Below are positions 1 through 60,000 of a stretch of 60,000 bases of DNA, in pieces. The number at the start of each line of letters is the position of its first letter. Positions within the stretch are counted from its first letter, which is position 1. The stretch comes from Chondrilla cf. caribensis (taxonomy: Eukaryota; Porifera; Demospongiae; Chondrillida; Chondrillidae). The stretch spans positions 4,306,759 to 4,366,758 of the forward strand of contig OZ026560.1 in NCBI GenBank assembly GCA_964020155.1. Direction: 5' to 3'. A program made the translations under genes and the position numbers. The notes under the pieces are model-generated. The model searched no databases. It was not told the origin of the DNA and saw only the letters and a program-made list of their open reading frames with translations.

Positions 1-44
1 TTAAGCAGTTGAGAGCCCTTCCACCATCAGCTTGCCAACCCTGA
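1..44 (+). CDS. 3' end of an upstream multi-kinase gene (last codons)
   Basis: The first 44 bases read, in one frame, as KQLRALPPSACQP followed by TGA at 42-44. This is the same C-terminus that closes genes 1, 2 and 3 (ALPPSACQP then stop). The rest of the last exon lies upstream of the window. The DNA that follows (from about 54 to 280) closely matches the DNA after gene 2 (29058 onward), so the missing gene was probably a beta-type gene standing before an alpha-type gene, as gene 2 stands before gene 3. It is a C-terminal fragment of a Csk-like kinase domain. Confidence 0.85.
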   Translation, partial: KQLRALPPSACQP

Positions 45-828
45 GAGATTGATCTGATATGAACTGTACTAATTATAGGGTTATCCTCCCTTTGGTATTA
101 TTAGTACATAATGTAATAATGTTATCACAACTACTGTATTATTATGATAGTATAGAATAGACTGTGTGATCATGGAGAACAATATATGCACAGTTTTGCT
201 ATTAATATGCAATATCTTTTTTTCTTTTTACATCTTGATTGTGCTGTAACAATGATAATGTGCATACTGTTAATCATGTGGGTTGTGTGTATGCGCGCGC
301 GTGTGTGTGTGTGCATGCGTGCATGCACGCGTATGGTGGGGTATAGAGTATCTATGGTGTGTGCACATGCACGTGTGTGTGTGTGTGCTTGTATACCTTT
401 GTTGAACCTTCAAATATTATTATGAAATGCATACTTCAACATTGTCAAATAATATATAAACAATAGATTTTATATAATATTATGAAGTGACTTAATAGGG
501 TATATAGGGTTATTTTCCTGTCCCAATTTATTGTTGGCATGATCGATGTGGCCACTAATGTGCCAGAACACGCATGCAAGCGACACTGTTCTTGTTGACA
601 TGTACACGTGATTAAACAATAAGACATTTGTGCAAGTACACGTGACACTAGTGCTTATAAGACTACATGCATGATGTACCTATTTGTCATGAATAATTAT
701 AACGGTTTTTCCCCTTCTGATTATTTACATGCATAATGTATATCGATTGTCATGAATAATAGTAACGTTTCCTCCCCTTCTGATCGTAAAGAGCTGGAAT
801 CTGACCAGCGATCAAGCTAATCAAAGAC
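45..828. other. Intergenic spacer, beta-to-alpha type
   Basis: No coding exon is visible. It resembles the spacer 29004-29616 before gene 3, except that here a GT/GCGC-rich stretch (about 282-392) and nearby AT-rich DNA (430-530) are inserted. The part next to the start codon (about 640-828) is the best-conserved part and is the likely promoter and 5' leader of gene 1. No TATA box can be assigned with confidence. Confidence 0.6.
686..784 (+). promoter_or_regulatory. Two direct repeats upstream of the gene 1 start
   Basis: A block starting TGTCATGAATAAT and ending CCCCTTCTGAT occurs at 686-721 and again at 749-784, only 45 bases before the ATG. The same two blocks occur before gene 3 (29483-29571). 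Retention of both copies in paralogous promoters, 45 to 140 bases from the start codon, suggests a regulatory role such as binding of one factor at two sites. No known factor site is claimed. Confidence 0.35.
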
Positions 829-17908
<17,080 letters not shown>

Positions 17909-19719
17909 GTGTCTAATCAAGAATGTGTGCATGTGTCCTTGTTCAACTGAATTCATGCAATTTAGTCAATCTGATCTTTAATTGTAAACTATTATAGATG
18001 GATAGATGGATAATTATTATTATAGTGCAAAGTGTCAATCAACGTTACATGACACATCGATATTATATACGTACAATAACATCCTCAGCCTGTTAATTTA
18101 GTATTATACCTAATATATATTTAATCATTGTGAATATGTATGTTCTTATTTGAACAAGCAAATTGATGAATTGTAGCACATACATCCCAGTGTACATGTG
18201 ACACTACATGCTGTTCATATGGACACGGAATATTATTACTTCATCTATATATTATTAATATATAGTGTAACTATAGCTGTACTAAGGTACTAGCTGTCGA
18301 TTCTGATACTTAGGCTAGACCTTCATCTACCCCTTTTCCCACACCTGCATGTCTACATATATACCAGCATTGCAAATTAATAAATTCTTGTGTATATACT
18401 TAAAGTGTTCGGTAATGTGTATAAGTGCCAACTTGTTTTTGCTCTTCAAAAGCCGCAAACACAAAATACTACTATAATGTAATAGGTATATATATAACAC
18501 ATGCACATCAGATTCTATAACTAAACTTTTCCCTAGCCCCAATGTATTTGGTTGTGTGTACATAGCTGTAGGATAAGTAATTGTTGTTCTTTGTACAAGC
18601 TGCCCACACATAGGGTAGGTAGGGAATTTATGAACGATAGGGGATAATGAAGCGTTTTTCATAGAAGTCATGATTGAAAACTACCAATAACAACTTATCT
18701 TCTGTCAATAGTAACTAGCTTTCATTGCTATGTTCTATATAATATATTATACCAATAAACTTGTTTTGTTTGAGGGCTGGGCATCGTCAACCCCTCGTGT
18801 AAATAGAGCACTGCACATGATCTACATAGGTAGCCAAAAACCCACCAGTCATGATGACCAAATGAAAAAAAGTCTTTTTAGAGACATTTTTTCCATTTCT
18901 GATAATGGCTGGTGTGACCGAGATCTTTTTGAATGGATTAAATTCTTCATTTCAAATATCCCATCAGCTGCAGCACACCAAGTTTTGTTTTTGTTGGATG
19001 GCCACAAATACACACGTCTTTGGAGGCCCTTTTGCACTAGCTAATGATGTCCACCTGTCTACTGTCACATACAGCACACATTTGCTGCAACTCTTATATG
19101 TTGCTGTGTTCAGGCCCTTCAAAAAGGCACTGGATGGAACATGTGCGGAATTTATGAGGACCAATGCCCAGGCTTGTATAAATAGGTATGATCTATCATG
19201 GATTCTAAAAAATGCATGGTATGAAGCCATGAAGCCATCCAACTCAATAGCAGGATTTCGTACCGCAGGGAGTCAACCACTGCATGGACCCTGGAAAAGT
19301 TCTCGACTGCCTGTTTTAAACCCTTTTTCAACTTATTTTTATCATTTGCTGATACAAATTGTGTTTATTGCGAAATTTAATCATGTTTCAAAATGTACAG
19401 TCGTTCTGCTGTGATTAGGTAATTCAATAGTCCCATTCCTCACCAACAAATTCGAGTCAGTTTTATATCCAGTGATCTGGCATGCTCTAACCTCCCTTGG
19501 ATATCAAAATCATATGTCTACCACGATTGAGCTGAGTGTAAATTTGTAACGAAACATTCTTAGGCGCTATCTAACCTACCTCCTTCCTATTCCATTCCAA
19601 GACACTCTGGCCGAATCGAACCGAAGTTATTATATAAGTAATATTTTTAGAGGATACCGTTCACGAGGCTAGTATAGTGTTAGATCTGATAGCCTAGGAA
19701 TAAGTAGACATTTGATATC
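17909..19719. other. Intergenic spacer, alpha-to-beta type
   Basis: The paralogous spacer 54857-55526 is 670 bp; this one is 1811 bp. Homology is clear on both sides (CAAGCTGCCCAC at about 18597 and CCAAGACACTCTGGCCGAAT at about 19599). About 1 kb between these points is extra and includes a decayed transposase. The last 120 bases before the gene 2 start are conserved with gene 4 and probably include the promoter or leader. Confidence 0.6.
18767..19290 (+). pseudogene. Pogo/Tigger-like DDE transposase relic
   Basis: Two overlapping frames together resemble the core of a DDE transposase of the pogo/Tigger/jerky group. One frame gives ISDNGWCDRDLFEWIKFFI and FLLDGHKYTRL (with the DGH motif); the other gives LANDVHLSTVTYSTHLLQLL and VAVFRPFKKALDG. 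In the family these read LLDGH...HTTHLLQPLDVGVFGPFK in one frame. At least one frameshift lies near 19020-19040, and both ends are missing. It is a dead fragment within about 1 kb absent from the paralogous spacer. Confidence 0.65.
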
Positions 19720-29003
<9,284 letters not shown>

Positions 29004-29616
29004 GAGATTGATCTGCAATTAATCATATGTGTGTCCTTGTTCAATTGAATTAGATCCAGATTCTATTAACAGACTGATATGAACTGTACTAATTATAGGG
29101 TTATCCTCCCTTTGGTATTATTAATACATAATGTAATAATGTTATCACAATTACTGTATTATTATGATAGTATAGAATAGACTGTGTGATCATGGAGAAC
29201 AATATATGCACAGTTTTGCTATTATTGATTAATATGCAATATCTTTTTTTTTCTTTTTACATCTTGATTGTGCTGTAACGATAATAATGTGCATACTGTT
29301 AATCATGTGGGTTTATTGTTGGCATGATTGATGTGGCCACTAATGTGCCAGAACACGCACACAAGTGACACTGTTCTTGTTGACATATACACATGCATTG
29401 GCCAAATTGATTAAACAATAAGACATCTGTACAAGTACACGTGACGTGTTTATAAGACTACATGCATGGTGTAGCTACCTATTGTCATGAATAATAACAG
29501 TTCCTCCCCTTCTGATAATTTTACATGTTATCGAATGTCATGAATGATAGTAACGTTTCCTCCCCTACTAATCGTGACGAGCTGGAATCTGACCAGCGAT
29601 CAAGCTAATCAAAGAC
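29004..29616. other. Intergenic spacer, beta-to-alpha type
   Basis: Matches the spacer before gene 1 on both flanks. It contains no exon. The repeated TGTCATGAAT...CCCCT blocks at 29483-29571 lie just before the gene 3 start, as they do before gene 1, and mark a candidate promoter. Confidence 0.6.
29483..29571 (+). promoter_or_regulatory. Direct repeats upstream of the gene 3 start
   Basis: TGTCATGAATAATAACAGTT...CCCCTTCTGAT (29483-29516) and TGTCATGAATGATAGTAACG...CCCCTACTAAT (29536-29571) mirror the pair before gene 1. The block order and distance to the ATG are kept. Confidence 0.35.
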
Positions 29617-54856
<25,240 letters not shown>

Positions 54857-55257
54857 GAGATTTACCTGTAATTAATCATATGTGTGTTCTCGTTCAATTG
54901 AAAAAATGTTAGGACATTCATTGACATTGTGAAATAACAATAGTTTCTACTTAATATTATAAAGTGACCTATTATAGGGTTACCCTCCTAGGGTTATCCT
55001 GTCAGTGAGTAGATTAAATGTAACATTATGATTAGTATTAATGTAATATTGCCTCTTAATTGGCTTAAATCTAAACAATGTCCTAGACTCTTGGATTTAT
55101 AAATTACTAGGCAATTCAATTTTGTAACTGACATCGATTTGGCTTAAATGTATGCATCTAAATTATATATTAGGTTAGTGTATCCATGACTTTTGATAAA
55201 ATGTAATCACATCCCGATGTATTAGTACGGGTACACACACAAACCAAAACACCCACC

Positions 55258-55304
<47 letters not shown>

Positions 55305-55526
55305 GTGATTGTACACATTCAAAACTAAACTTTCCCATAGACTAAGAGTATTTGGTCGTGTGTACATAGCAGTGGCCAATAGTTATTCCTTGTACAAGCT
55401 GCCCACGTCATTCCAAGACACTCTGGCCGAATCTTGCCATTAGTAAGTAATCTTTAGAGGATACTGTTCACGAGGCTAGTATAGTGTTAGATCTGATAGC
55501 CTAGGAATAAGTGGACATTTGATGCC
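54857..55526. other. Intergenic spacer, alpha-to-beta type
   Basis: No exon is seen. It holds an (AC)n tract (55261-55302). From about 55320 it matches the spacer before gene 2 without the 1-kb transposase insertion. The last 90 bases (GAGGCTAGTATAGTGTTAGA... to the ATG) are almost the same as before gene 2 and probably contain the leader or promoter. Confidence 0.6.
55261..55302. repeat. (AC)n microsatellite
   Basis: About 42 bases of AC repeats upstream of gene 4. Confidence 0.95.

Positions 55527-60000
<4,474 letters not shown>

Overview
The window is eukaryotic and almost certainly metazoan. Genes are split into short exons by GT-AG introns, introns are full of (TG)n, (CT)n and (AT)n microsatellites and small inverted-repeat elements, and the proteins are SH3-SH2-tyrosine-kinase proteins of Csk type. 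A tandem expansion of tyrosine-kinase genes with modest introns, together with Crypton-like, pogo-like and restriction-endonuclease LINE relics, fits a sponge (demosponge) best. That assignment is inference; no species marker is visible.

Layout. All protein-kinase genes lie on the + strand, head to tail. The last codons of an upstream gene end at 44. Gene 1 (829-17908), gene 2 (19720-29003), gene 3 (29617-54856) and gene 4 (55527 to beyond the window) follow. Each begins with one large exon (about 860 nt) encoding a complete TKL-like kinase with intact catalytic residues. This exon ends in a clean splice donor and continues in phase into one or two Csk-like kinase domains whose DFG is replaced by NVE (pseudokinase signature). 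A Pro/Thr-rich PxxP linker follows, and then, in genes 2 and 3, a Csk-type SH3-SH2-kinase that ends in SACQP and a stop. Gene 1 has lost most of the SH3 and carries SH2-kinase twice, so it encodes five kinase-like domains in one predicted protein of 1759 residues. Gene 3 predicts 1471 residues. Gene 2 predicts about 1106, but it has one extra A in a small exon that breaks the frame. I traced every exon boundary by hand and all other phases join.

The genes alternate between two types by their first exon: alpha (genes 1 and 3, starting MEQVY) and beta (genes 2 and 4, starting MAYIF). Spacers also alternate, so the array grew by duplicating an alpha-beta pair. Large intron blocks of genes 2 and 3 are nearly identical, which points to recent duplication or conversion. 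Mosaic exons show that unequal exchange has reshuffled modules.

Mobile DNA. The intron of gene 3 between 46434 and 54107 carries two LINEs on the - strand. One is full length with an intact 1344-residue ORF (zinc fingers, reverse transcriptase, restriction-like endonuclease); one is 5' truncated. Both sit inside a (CT)n microsatellite. Other insertions, visible as extra DNA in one paralogue and absent from the other, are a pogo-like transposase relic, a Crypton/KIAA1958-like relic, and several MITE or foldback elements.

A reasonable but untested reading of the proteins is a cytoplasmic signalling scaffold. One competent kinase at the N-terminus is tethered to degenerate Csk-like domains, a PxxP motif that could bind its own SH3, and a phosphotyrosine-binding SH2 next to a Csk-like kinase with an altered DFG.
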